A DNA stretch of 64,000 nt from Streptacidiphilus sp. PB12-B1b (lineage in GTDB: Bacteria > Actinomycetota > Actinomycetes > Streptomycetales > Streptomycetaceae). Location: the NCBI RefSeq assembly GCF_014084125.1, contig NZ_CP048405.1:6386001-6450000 (forward strand). The letters are read 5' to 3'. Positions 56,499 through 64,000 of the stretch are shown piece after piece. How positions within the stretch are numbered: position 1 is the stretch's first letter; each line of letters starts with the position of its first letter. A program made the translations under genes and the position numbers. The notes beneath the pieces were generated by a model, which worked only from the letters and a program-made list of their open reading frames with translations, ran no database searches and was not told where the DNA came from.

Positions 56499-59400
56499 GT
56501 GAGGCAGAAGCAGGCAGACCCCGGACCGCGGCAGGACGGTGCACTCCCCGTGGGCGACGGCGGCGCCAACTGGCGCTTCCGCAACTGGCGCGTCCCCACC
56601 CGACTGACGGCCATCCTCCTGGTGCCCGTCCTCACCGGCGTGACCTTCGCCGGACTGCGCGTGAAGGACCAGCTGGACCTCGCCAACGCGGCCGGGCAGA
56701 ACGAGAAGATCGCGGTCCTGGTCCGCGACGCCACCACGGTCGTCGACGACCTGGAGACCGAGCGGGACCTCGCGGTCGCGCCGGAGCTGGCCGGCACCCG
56801 CAACAGCCCGGACGTGCTCAAGGCCCAGCGGCAGACCGACGCCGACATCCTGACCATGTTCGACGCGGCCAAGTCCGTCCACAGCGACGCCCAGATCTCC
56901 ACCGACCTGGGCACCTTCCGCACCCTGGAGTCGCAGGACCTGGGCATGCTGCGGAGCCGGGGCAACTCCTCGACGCTGGACCCGATCACCACCAACTCGG
57001 ACTACTCGAACCTGTTCTTCGACCTCATGGGTCTGGACAACGAGCTGAGCTTCAGCAACAACGACGTCAACAGCCGCGGCCGCGAGCTGTACGCGCTGAC
57101 CCTGCAGAAGGCGTCCACCTCCAACGAGCGCAACCTGGTGACAGTGGCCCTGGTCGGCGACCGGATGCCGACCGACCTGTCGGTGGGCGTCCAGACCGCC
57201 AACCGGCTCACCTCCACCGCCTACGGCCAGTTCGTGGTCTCCGGCATCCCGGCCGACCAGGCGCTGTACAAGAAGACGGTCACCGCCCAGCCGCTCACCC
57301 CCACCGAGGAGAAGCTCGAGGCGCTGGGCCTGGCGGGCAAGCGGCTCTCCTCCTCCGGGACGACCCCGACCTCCTGGTACGGCGCCGCTACCGACCTGAT
57401 GCAGCAGGAGCGCTCGGTCGAGCTGGCCATCAGCGACCAGATCGTGCAGGACGCCAAGAACGCCCAGCACAGCGCCGACCAGCAGGCCATCATCCTGGCC
57501 GCCGAGGCGCTGGCCGCGGTCCTGGCCTCCGCGCTGCTGACGGTCATCATGGCCCGCTCCATGGTCCGCGGCATGCGGACCCTGCGCGACAGCGCCCAGG
57601 GCATCGCCAGCGAGCGCCTGCCCGAGCTGGTCCGCAAGCTCTCCAAGACCGACCCCGAGCGGGTGGACACCACCGTCGCGCCCATCCCGCTGAACGGCCG
57701 GGACGAGATCGGCGAGGTCGCCCGGGCCTTCGAGGACGTCCACCGCGAGGCCGTCCGGCTCGCCTCCGAGCAGGCCATGCTCCGGGGCAACGTCAACGCG
57801 ATCTTCACCAACCTCTCCCGCCGCTCCCAGGGCCTGATCGAACGCCAGCTGGCGCTGATCACCGAACTGGAGAACAACGAGGGCGACCCGGACCAGCTGG
57901 AGAGCCTGTTCAAGCTGGACCACCTGGCCACCCGCATGCGCCGCAACGGCGAGAACCTGCTCGTCCTGGCCGGTGAGAGCGCCGGCCGCGAGTGGAACGA
58001 CCCCATCCCGCTGGTGGACGTGCTGCGCGCGGCCGCCTCCGAGGTGGAGCAGTACGAGCGCGTCGAGCTGAGCGGCATCCCCGAGACCGACGTCATCGGC
58101 CTGGCCGTGACCGACCTGGTGCACCTGCTGGCCGAGCTCCTGGAGAACGCCACCACCTTCTCCAGCCCGCAGACCAAGGTCCGGGTCACCGCGACCCGCC
58201 TGCCCGACCAGCGGGTGCTGATCGAGATCCACGACAAGGGCATCGGCCTCACCGCCGAGGACTTCGCCGGGATCAACAGCAAGCTGGCCGACCCGCCGAC
58301 CGTGGACGCCTCGGTCTCCCGGCAGATGGGCCTGTTCGTGGTCGGCCGCCTGGCCGAGCGCCACGGCATCCGGGTCCAGCTCCGCCCGTCCGGCGAATCC
58401 GCCGGGACGACCTCGCTGGTCATGGTCCCCGACCACCTCACCCAGCTGCCCCGGGTCGGCGAGCCCGAGGAGCAGTTCACCGTCTCCCGGGTCTACGCCG
58501 AGGCCGAGCCCAGCGCCTTCGCCGAGCCCGGTGCCCGCACCGCAAGCGACCTGGGCTTCGACGACAGCCGCTACGAGGCCGCCGGGGAGCTCCCCGAGGC
58601 CGAGCAGACGGCGGCCCTCGGCCCGGTGCAGCGCGCGCTGCGCCTCGGCCAGCGCCGCGAGGCGGTCGCCCTGGAGCCGGGCACCCCGGACCAGCCCGCC
58701 GCCGACACCGGCTACGAGCAGGGGCCCGCCGGGGGCTACGGCGCGGACACGCAGTACCCGGAGGAGCCCTACCCCGCCGACACCGGCTACCCGCGCGACC
58801 CGTACCAGCAGGAGCAGTACCCGGACGCGCAGTACGCCGAGGCCCGCTACCCGGACACCCGGTACGACGACGGGCAGCAGTACGGCGGCGACTTCGGCCC
58901 GGTCGGCCCGTACGACGACACCTTCCCCACCACCTCGTTCCCGGCCGCCGCCTTCCAGGAGCAGTCCTACGGCGACCGGGCGCCCTACGGCGAGCGCCCG
59001 TACGGCGAGCAGCCGCCGTACGCCGCGCCCGACGGCGGCTACGAGGCGGGCCGCTACACCGCGGCCGACTTCGACTCCTTCGGCACCGGCGCCCCGCAGG
59101 GCGGCGGCCAGGGCGGGCCGCAGGCCGGACCGCAGGGCGGCTACCAGCGCGACCCCTACGGCCGCCCCGAGCGGTACCAGCCCGACTCCCAGCCGGGCCA
59201 GCCGTACTACGGCGAGAACCCGCAGGCCGAGCAGCAGCCCCCGGCCCGGCCCGGCGCAGCCGCCGCCCAGGCGCCGGCCCCGCAGGAGTCCGGCCGGCCC
59301 TCGCTGCCGCAGCGGCCCACCCCCGCACCGGCGCTGCCCCAGGCGTCCGGCAGCGGGCTCCCGCAGCGCCGCCCCGGCCAGGCCCTCGGCGGCCGGGCCA

Positions 59401-59768
59401 TCGGCGACCGCACCGCCGGCGAGCGCCCCAACTGGTTCACCGGCGCCCGCGAGGAGGACAGCGCGTTCTCCGCGCCGCTCCCCCAGCCCACGGTGGAGGC
59501 AGTTCGCACCCCCGTCGCCGGCGGCACCACCGAGGCGGGCCTGCCCCGCCGGGTGCCGCGGCAGAACCTGCTCCCCGGCAACGTCCAGGAGCCGGGCGAC
59601 CAGCAGACCACCACAGCACAGCTGTCCCGCACCCCCGAGGAGGTCCGCGGACGGCTCACCAACCTGCGCCGCGGCGTCCAGCAGGGCCGCAGCGCAGGCG
59701 ACACTCCCCTCCCCGACCAGCACGGCGGCGCCGACCTCTTCGGCAGCCCGAACCACCCGGAGCGTTAG
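56499..59768 (+). CDS. cvnA: CvnA2: conservon sensor histidine-kinase-like protein
   Basis: 1089 residues from a GTG at 56499. The same architecture as CvnA1: hydrophobic helix near residues 35-55 (RLTAILLVPVLTGVTFAGL), a sensor domain with DDLETERDLAVAPELAG, a second helix near 325-350, HAMP, then NLSRRSQGLIERQLALITELENNEGDPDQLESLFKLDHLATRMRRNGENLLVLAG and the ATPase boxes LLAELLENATTF, DKGIGLTAEDF and QMGLFVVGRLA. The tail is Tyr/Asp/Pro-rich with repeated YP units (DTGYPRDPYQQEQYPDAQYAE region), quite unlike the Gln/Pro tail of CvnA1. It ends properly at TAG, two bases before cvnB2. A promoter in the 280-base gap after cvnD1 is likely. Confidence 0.94.
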   Translation: MRQKQADPGPRQDGALPVGDGGANWRFRNWRVPTRLTAILLVPVLTGVTFAGLRVKDQLDLANAAGQNEKIAVLVRDATTVVDDLETERDLAVAPELAGTRNSPDVLKAQRQTDADILTMFDAAKSVHSDAQISTDLGTFRTLESQDLGMLRSRGNSSTLDPITTNSDYSNLFFDLMGLDNELSFSNNDVNSRGRELYALTLQKASTSNERNLVTVALVGDRMPTDLSVGVQTANRLTSTAYGQFVVSGIPADQALYKKTVTAQPLTPTEEKLEALGLAGKRLSSSGTTPTSWYGAATDLMQQERSVELAISDQIVQDAKNAQHSADQQAIILAAEALAAVLASALLTVIMARSMVRGMRTLRDSAQGIASERLPELVRKLSKTDPERVDTTVAPIPLNGRDEIGEVARAFEDVHREAVRLASEQAMLRGNVNAIFTNLSRRSQGLIERQLALITELENNEGDPDQLESLFKLDHLATRMRRNGENLLVLAGESAGREWNDPIPLVDVLRAAASEVEQYERVELSGIPETDVIGLAVTDLVHLLAELLENATTFSSPQTKVRVTATRLPDQRVLIEIHDKGIGLTAEDFAGINSKLADPPTVDASVSRQMGLFVVGRLAERHGIRVQLRPSGESAGTTSLVMVPDHLTQLPRVGEPEEQFTVSRVYAEAEPSAFAEPGARTASDLGFDDSRYEAAGELPEAEQTAALGPVQRALRLGQRREAVALEPGTPDQPAADTGYEQGPAGGYGADTQYPEEPYPADTGYPRDPYQQEQYPDAQYAEARYPDTRYDDGQQYGGDFGPVGPYDDTFPTTSFPAAAFQEQSYGDRAPYGERPYGEQPPYAAPDGGYEAGRYTAADFDSFGTGAPQGGGQGGPQAGPQGGYQRDPYGRPERYQPDSQPGQPYYGENPQAEQQPPARPGAAAAQAPAPQESGRPSLPQRPTPAPALPQASGSGLPQRRPGQALGGRAIGDRTAGERPNWFTGAREEDSAFSAPLPQPTVEAVRTPVAGGTTEAGLPRRVPRQNLLPGNVQEPGDQQTTTAQLSRTPEEVRGRLTNLRRGVQQGRSAGDTPLPDQHGGADLFGSPNHPER

Positions 59769-59770
59769 CA

Positions 59771-60193
59771 GTGAGTCAGATGTCCCAGGCGGCACAGAAC
59801 CTGAACTGGTTGATCACCAACTTCGTGGACAACACCCCCGGGGTCTCGCACACGGTGGTGGTGTCCGCGGACGGCCTCCTGCTCGCCATGTCCGAGGGCT
59901 TCCCCCGGGACCGGGCCGACCAGCTCGCCGCCGTCGCCTCCGGGCTCAGCTCCCTCACCCAGGGCGCCTCCCGGATCTTCGAGGGCGGCCGGGTCACCCA
60001 GAGCGTCGTGGAGATGGAGCGCGGGTTCCTGTTCATCATGGCGGTCTCGGACGGCTCCTCGCTGGCCGTGCTCGCCTCCCCGGACAGCGACATCGGCCTG
60101 GTCGGCTACGAGATGGCGCTGCTGGTCGACCGCGCCGGGACGGTGCTCACCCCGGCCCTGCGCGCCGAACTCCAGGGCAGCCTGCTGCACTGA
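59771..60193 (+). CDS. cvnB: CvnB2: roadblock/LC7-domain protein
   Basis: 140 residues, GTG start two bases after cvnA2; GGAG eight bases upstream is inside the cvnA2 tail. The sequence differs from CvnB1 at residues 9 (Gln/His), 59 (Ser/Thr), 76 (Ser/Thr) and 123 (Thr/Asp), counted approximately. Such near identity makes cross-talk with the other conservon likely. Confidence 0.95.
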   Translation: MSQMSQAAQNLNWLITNFVDNTPGVSHTVVVSADGLLLAMSEGFPRDRADQLAAVASGLSSLTQGASRIFEGGRVTQSVVEMERGFLFIMAVSDGSSLAVLASPDSDIGLVGYEMALLVDRAGTVLTPALRAELQGSLLH

Positions 60194-60317
60194 ATTGCCC
60201 CTGTACGCCCGTTCGAACCGGTTTACTTGCTTCATCCGGCTTTCACAGCTCCACCCGCACCCCCCGCACCACCGACAAGAGCCGCAACGCCCCGTCGCCC
60301 CACTGTGAGGAGGAACC

Positions 60318-60908
60318 GTGACACCGTCCGAGGATCAGAGCGGTCAGTACGGCACCGGCTATCCCGGTACAGGTCATGACGCGTTCGGCGGTCCCGGTGG
60401 CGGCTACGCCCCCGGATACCCCGGCTACGACAACAACCCGTACCAGGAGAGCAGTTACCCCGACAGCGGCTACCCCGCCACCTCGTCGGGCTACCGCGAC
60501 GAGTACGCGGAGGCCTGGAGCCGCCGTCCCGGCCAGGCCAACCAGGCTCCCGAGCCCGAGCTGGACGAGGGACCGCTGATCCGCCCGTACGCGATGACCG
60601 GCGGCCGCACCCGGCCCCGGTACCAGCTGGCCATCGAGGCGCTGGTCTCGACCACGACCCCGCCGGAGCGCTTCGCCTCCCTCCTCCCGGAGCACCAGCG
60701 GATCTGCCATCTCTGCCAGGAGATCAAGTCGGTCGCGGAGATCTCGGCCCTGCTGACCATCCCCCTCGGCGTCGCCCGCATCCTCGTCGCCGACCTCGCC
60801 GAATCCGGGCTGGTCGCCATCCACCAGCCCGCCGCCGGTGGCGAATCCGGTGGCACGCCCGACGTGACTCTGCTCGAAAGGGTCCTCAGTGGACTACGCA
60901 AGCTCTAG
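60318..60908 (+). CDS. cvnC: CvnC2: DUF742 protein with long Tyr/Gly/Pro N-terminus
   Basis: 196 residues from a GTG at 60318 with GAGGAGG upstream. The N-terminal 85 residues are a Gly/Tyr/Pro/Ser-rich low-complexity extension absent from CvnC1. The DUF742 core then follows (GPLIRPYAMTGGRTRPRYQLAIEALVSTTTPPERFASLLPEHQRICHLCQEIKSVAEISALLTIPLG...). It carries CHLCQ where CvnC1 has VMLCRE. The final 15 codons are identical in DNA to cvnC1. It overlaps cvnD2 by 20 bases. Confidence 0.94.
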   Translation: MTPSEDQSGQYGTGYPGTGHDAFGGPGGGYAPGYPGYDNNPYQESSYPDSGYPATSSGYRDEYAEAWSRRPGQANQAPEPELDEGPLIRPYAMTGGRTRPRYQLAIEALVSTTTPPERFASLLPEHQRICHLCQEIKSVAEISALLTIPLGVARILVADLAESGLVAIHQPAAGGESGGTPDVTLLERVLSGLRKL

Positions 60909-61479
60909 CCCCGCCGCACCGGCCACCACCCGTGCCACGACCTCTGCGAAGATCGTGGTGGCGGGCGGCTTCGGCGTGGGCAAGACGACCCTCGTAGGCG
61001 CGGTCTCCGAGATCAACCCGCTGCGCACCGAGGCCGTCATGACCTCCGCCAGCGCCGGCATCGACGACCTCAGCCATGTCGCGGACAAGACCACCACCAC
61101 GGTGGCGATGGACTTCGGCCGCATCACGCTGGACCAGGACCTGATCCTGTACCTGTTCGGCACGCCCGGACAGGACCGCTTCTGGTTCATGTGGGACGAC
61201 CTGGTCCGCGGCGCCATCGGCGCCGTCGTCCTGGTCGACACCCGCCGCCTGGCCGACTGCTTCCCCGCCATCGACTACTTCGAGAACAGCGGCCTGCCCT
61301 TCGTCGTCGCCCTCAACGCCTTCGACGGATCCCAGACCCACAACCCCGAAGAAGTCCGCGAAGCCCTCCAACTCAGCACCGAGACCCCCATCATCACCAC
61401 CGACGCCCGCCGACGCGACAGCGCCAAATCCGCGCTCATCACCCTCGTCGAACACGCCCTCCTCGCCCGACTGCGCTGA
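60889..61479 (+). CDS. cvnD: CvnD2: conservon small GTPase
   Basis: 196 residues with GGFGVGKTT, FGTPGQDRF and NAFDG, nearly the same as CvnD1. From GACCTGATCCTG (codon 84 onward) to eight bases beyond the stop the DNA has no difference from the first copy. GTG start overlapping cvnC2. A strong hairpin follows. Confidence 0.95.
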   Translation: MDYASSSPAAPATTRATTSAKIVVAGGFGVGKTTLVGAVSEINPLRTEAVMTSASAGIDDLSHVADKTTTTVAMDFGRITLDQDLILYLFGTPGQDRFWFMWDDLVRGAIGAVVLVDTRRLADCFPAIDYFENSGLPFVVALNAFDGSQTHNPEEVREALQLSTETPIITTDARRRDSAKSALITLVEHALLARLR

Positions 61480-61491
61480 CCACCGGGCGCC

Positions 61492-61542
61492 AAGGGCGTG
61501 GGACGGGACGGCAACCCGCTTGCCGTCCCATCCCACGCCCTT
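61492..61542. terminator. Bidirectional terminator between cvnD2 and cimA
   Basis: 23-bp inverted repeat with one mismatch (arms 61492-61514 and 61520-61542, loop CCCGC) between two converging genes. Confidence 0.85.
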
Positions 61543-61592
61543 GTCCGTACCCGGCTGTCCGGGTTGGGCCCGGGTCGGGCCCCGGGTGGCGC

Positions 61593-63188
61593 TCAGTCCT
61601 GCGTGGGTTCCAGCCCGGCCCGGATCAGGCCGTAGGTGTAGGCGTCCTCCAGCGCCTGCCAGGAGGCCGCGATGACGTTCTCGGCCACGCCGACCGTCGA
61701 CCACTCGTCCTTGCCGTCGCCGGTGGACACCAGCACCCTGGTCATCGACGTCGTCCCGTGCTGGCCCTCCAGGATGCGGACCTTGTAGTCGACCAGCTCC
61801 AGATCGGCGAGCTGCGGGTAGAACGGCTCCAGCGCGGTGCGCAGCGCCCGGTCCAGGGCGTTGACCGGGCCGTTGCCCTCGCCGGTGGCGATGATCCGCT
61901 CGTCCTTGGCCCGCAGCCGGACGGTGGCCTCGTTCACCTGGCTGCCGTCCGCGCGCTGCTCGCTGATGGTCCGCCAGGACTCCAGCGCGAAGAAGCGGTT
62001 GCGGTGGGCGTTGATCTCGTCGCGCAGCAGCAGCTCGAAGGAGGCGTCGGCGGCCTCGTAGGTGTAGCCGAGGTTCTCCCGCGCCTTGACCGTCGCCACC
62101 ACCCTGCCCACCGCGTCCCGCTGGCCGGACAGGTCGTAGCCCAGCTCGCGGGCCTTCAGCTCGACGGAGGCCCGGCCGGCCATGTCCGACACCAGCATCC
62201 GCATGCTGTTGCCGACCAGCGACGGATCGGTGTGCTGGTACAGGTCGGGATCGACCTTGATCGCGGAGGCGTGCAGCCCCGCCTTGTGGGCGAAGGCGGA
62301 AACCCCCACATAGGGCTGGTGGGTGGAGGGCGTCAGGTTGACGACCTCGGCGATGGCGTGCGAGATCCGGGTCATCTCGGCCAGCGCCCCGGCGGGCAGG
62401 ACCCGGCGGTCGAGCTTCAGCTCCAGGGCGGCGGTGACCGGGAAGAGGTTGGCGTTGCCGACCCGCTCGCCGTAGCCGTTGGCGGTGCACTGCACGTGCG
62501 TGGCCCCGGCCTCGACGGCGGCCAGGGTGTTGGCGACCGCGCAGCCGGTGTCGTCCTGCGCGTGCATGCCCAGCCGGGCCCCGGTCTCGGCCAGGACGTC
62601 GGCGACCACCGCCCGCACCCCGCTGGGCAGCATGCCGCCGTTGGTGTCGCACAGCACCACCACCTCGGCCCCGGCCCGGTGCGCGGTGCGGACCACGGCG
62701 AGGGCGTAGTCGCGGTTGGCCTGGTAGCCGTCGAAGAAGTGCTCGCAGTCGATGAACACCCGGCGTCCCAGCGAGCGCAGATGGCTGACGCTGTCGGCGA
62801 CCATCGCCAGGTTCTCGTCCAGGGTGGTGCGCAGCGCCAGCTCGACATGGCGGTCATGGGCCTTGGCCACCAGGGTGATCACCGGCGCCCCGGAGGCGAC
62901 CAGCGCCGCCAGCTGGGCGTCGTCGGCGGCGCTGCCCCCCGCGCGCCGGGTCGCCCCGAAGGCCACCAACTGGGCGTTGCGCAGGGCCAGCTCGCTCGCG
63001 GCCCGGGCGAAGAACTCGGTGTCACGGGGGTTGGCGCCGGGCCAGCCGCCCTCGATGAAACCGACGCCGAAGTCGTCCAGGTGGCGGGCGATGGCGAGCT
63101 TGTCGGCGACGGTGAGGTTGATGCCCTCGCGCTGCGCACCGTCGCGCAGGGTGGTGTCGAAGACGTGGAAGTCGTCGTTGAGGGTCAT
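61593..63188 (-). CDS. cimA: Citramalate synthase
   Basis: Condenses pyruvate and acetyl-CoA to (R)-citramalate, the threonine-independent entry into isoleucine synthesis; often annotated leuA2 in streptomycetes. The ATG at 63186-63188 gives 531 residues. HMGL-like TIM barrel: FDTTLRDGAQREGINLTVADK (metal/catalytic region), FIEGGWPGANPRDTEFFA, LCDTNGGMLPSGV, MHAQDDTGCAVANTLAAVEAGATHVQCTANGYGERVGNANL (His/metal site), and the LeuA-dimer regulatory domain after residue 380. The long upstream frame is not translated; instead the region holds a leader peptide and terminator. It is convergent with cvnD2. Confidence 0.9.
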   Translation of the reverse strand: MTLNDDFHVFDTTLRDGAQREGINLTVADKLAIARHLDDFGVGFIEGGWPGANPRDTEFFARAASELALRNAQLVAFGATRRAGGSAADDAQLAALVASGAPVITLVAKAHDRHVELALRTTLDENLAMVADSVSHLRSLGRRVFIDCEHFFDGYQANRDYALAVVRTAHRAGAEVVVLCDTNGGMLPSGVRAVVADVLAETGARLGMHAQDDTGCAVANTLAAVEAGATHVQCTANGYGERVGNANLFPVTAALELKLDRRVLPAGALAEMTRISHAIAEVVNLTPSTHQPYVGVSAFAHKAGLHASAIKVDPDLYQHTDPSLVGNSMRMLVSDMAGRASVELKARELGYDLSGQRDAVGRVVATVKARENLGYTYEAADASFELLLRDEINAHRNRFFALESWRTISEQRADGSQVNEATVRLRAKDERIIATGEGNGPVNALDRALRTALEPFYPQLADLELVDYKVRILEGQHGTTSMTRVLVSTGDGKDEWSTVGVAENVIAASWQALEDAYTYGLIRAGLEPTQD

Positions 63189-63357
63189 GGCCTGGGGATC
63201 TCCTGTCCGGGGGCTGGTTGACCCCCACCGGGCTGCTGCCCGGCGGAGGCCCACGAGGGGTCTGGGGGATGTCCCAGACGAAGCTCCACTGTCCCCCTGA
63301 GCCGCGTGCACTTCGGTCGTCCGGCGTCCCTTGTGAGAACGTACCGGACAACGAAAA

Positions 63358-63383
63358 AGACCCCTCGCGGATGCGAGAGGTCT
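63358..63383 (-). terminator. Attenuator terminator in the cimA leader
   Basis: 11-bp fully paired stem (one G-U), loop ATCC, followed on the minus strand by TTTTT. It lies 170 bases before the cimA start and 58 bases after the leader peptide stop. A T tract after the stem is rare in this GC-rich window and marks a strong intrinsic terminator. Confidence 0.85.
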
Positions 63384-63441
63384 GCGCGCGGGTCTGAGGA
63401 CACGGTGTCCGTTCCGCATACGGGTCTGTCGTACGGAGCGG

Positions 63442-63492
63442 TCACTGCGGACCGGCGCGCCTGCTGCCAATAATGAGCGCGAGCGAGGACAC
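63442..63492 (-). CDS. cimA leader peptide (16 codons, Leu-Ala-Leu-Ile-Ile)
   Basis: GTG at 63490-63492 to TGA at 63442-63444 gives MSSLALIIGSRRAGPQ. It contains two Leu and two Ile codons in five positions, as in branched-chain leader peptides; the ATT codons for Ile are rare in this GC-rich genome. The ribosome site is weak (GAG). Together with the terminator at 63358-63383 it forms a ribosome-mediated attenuator: stalling at Leu/Ile codons when these amino acids are scarce should allow cimA transcription. The coding nature is inferred from codon content and position. Confidence 0.7.
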   Translation of the reverse strand: MSSLALIIGSRRAGPQ

Positions 63493-63633
63493 GCCGGAAG
63501 TCTCGCACAGAGTGCCGGGCGTGGACAGTCGGTCTCAGGATGCGGGACCGGCGACCGGCCGGTGCCGGTGGCGTCCCCGTCGCGCGGCTCCGCCGCCCGC
63601 GCCGGGCTCGGTGGAGCGGGCGGGGGCGGCGGA

Positions 63634-63677
63634 GTGCGGTGCGGGCGTGCGGTGCGGGCGGACGTGCGGTGCGGGCG
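63634..63677. repeat. Three direct repeats after ilvE
   Basis: The 13-base unit GTGCGGTGCGGGC occurs three times (63634-63646, 63647-63659, 63664-63676), directly after the ilvE stop. No gene function is evident. Confidence 0.6.
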
Positions 63678-63685
63678 GCGGCCGG

Positions 63686-64000
63686 TCAGGCGATGCGGTG
63701 CATCCAGCCGTGGGGGTCCTCGCGGCGTCCGGTCTGCAGGGCGAGCAGGGTCTCGCGCAGCCGCAGGGTGACCGGGCCGGGGGCGCCGTCGCCGACCGTC
63801 CAGTCGCCGCGCGCGGACTTGACCGAGCCGACCGGGGTGATCACCGCGGCGGTGCCGCAGGCGAAGACCTCGGTGAGGGTGCCGTCGGCGTTGCCGTCAC
63901 GCCACTCGTCGGTGGAGATCTTCCGCTCCTCGGTGGCGTAGCCGAGGTCGGCGGCGATGCTCAGCAGCGAGTCGCGGGTGATGCCGGGCAGCAGCGAGCC
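63686..64000 (-). CDS. ilvE: Branched-chain amino acid aminotransferase (C-terminal part)
   Basis: The window ends inside this gene; 104 C-terminal residues are visible. The segment reads GSLLPGITRDSLLSIAADLGYATEERKIS... EVFACGTAAVITPVGSV... GPVTLRLRETLLALQTGRREDPHGWMHRIA, which is the PLP type IV fold of IlvE (LPGITR motif and CGTAAVITPVG). It transfers amino groups in Leu, Ile and Val metabolism. Stop TGA at 63686-63688. Located upstream of the cimA leader on the same strand, as in S. coelicolor. Confidence 0.93.
   Translation of the reverse strand, partial: GSLLPGITRDSLLSIAADLGYATEERKISTDEWRDGNADGTLTEVFACGTAAVITPVGSVKSARGDWTVGDGAPGPVTLRLRETLLALQTGRREDPHGWMHRIA

Overview
The window is chromosomal DNA from a high-GC actinomycete of the Streptomyces type (Streptomyces, Kitasatospora or Streptacidiphilus). 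Third positions are almost always G or C, GTG and TTG starts are common, one gene carries a TTA codon, and many Streptomyces-typical genes are present (nsdA, hupS, ndgR, CvnABCD conservons, DUF742, cofC). From memory, gene order follows the S. coelicolor core region from ftsH/ffh/glnD down to ilvE. I could not run an alignment, so every synteny statement is recollection.

Layout. 1-5.4 kb: short-form prolyl-tRNA synthetase, a methyltransferase with a TTA codon, a second FtsH-type protease and a GNAT acetyltransferase. 5.4-13.3 kb: SRP GTPase ffh, then the nitrogen block glnD-glnB-amtB with a well-spaced GlnR box, then the developmental regulator nsdA. 13.8-20.6 kb: a small Prim-Pol-like protein, ftsY, smc, a small coiled-coil protein and acylphosphatase. 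20.8-29.3 kb: a CAP-domain exported protein, then mutM-rnc-rpmF-DUF177, a DivIVA-like coiled-coil protein, coaD, rsmD, a hypothetical protein and recG. 29.4-34.1 kb: a DhaL/FakA-like protein, thiD, pfkA and thiL. 34.3-36.1 kb, plus strand: an Lrp-like ligand-binding protein, a DUF3515 lipoprotein and a Pro-rich membrane protein. 36.1-41.5 kb: ddl, gpsA, plsC, cofC, a small OB-fold-like protein, hupS and a small hypothetical protein. 41.7-44.6 kb: leuCD with the divergent IclR regulator ndgR and an operator-like inverted repeat between them. 44.6-48.3 kb: a GT-C mannosyltransferase-like protein and a two-gene ABC transporter. 48.4-49.2 kb: five tRNA genes (Gln, Glu x3, Glu side by side with a second Gln). 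49.4-50.5 kb: a fumarylacetoacetate hydrolase family enzyme and a 63-residue orphan protein with an internal repeat. 51.0-61.5 kb: two complete conservons in tandem. 61.6-64.0 kb: citramalate synthase cimA behind a leader-peptide attenuator, and the 3' end of ilvE.

Functional threads. Nitrogen sensing (GlnR box, AmtB, PII, GlnD). Protein targeting (Ffh, FtsY, FtsH). Chromosome organisation (SMC, HupS). Branched-chain amino acids (leuCD/ndgR, cimA, ilvE). Membrane and wall precursors (gpsA, plsC, ddl). The conservons form membrane-associated sensor, roadblock, DUF742 and GTPase modules.

Most interesting observations: (1) a 16-codon leader peptide with Leu-Ala-Leu-Ile-Ile followed by a strong intrinsic terminator upstream of cimA; (2) two conservons whose B and D genes are nearly identical while A and C have diverged, which suggests gene conversion; (3) an apparent one-base loss in a C run that removes the stop of the first cvnA, so its frame runs through all of cvnB; (4) a small orphan protein with a duplicated TANPRRT motif. 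I found no mobile element, CRISPR array or phage region.
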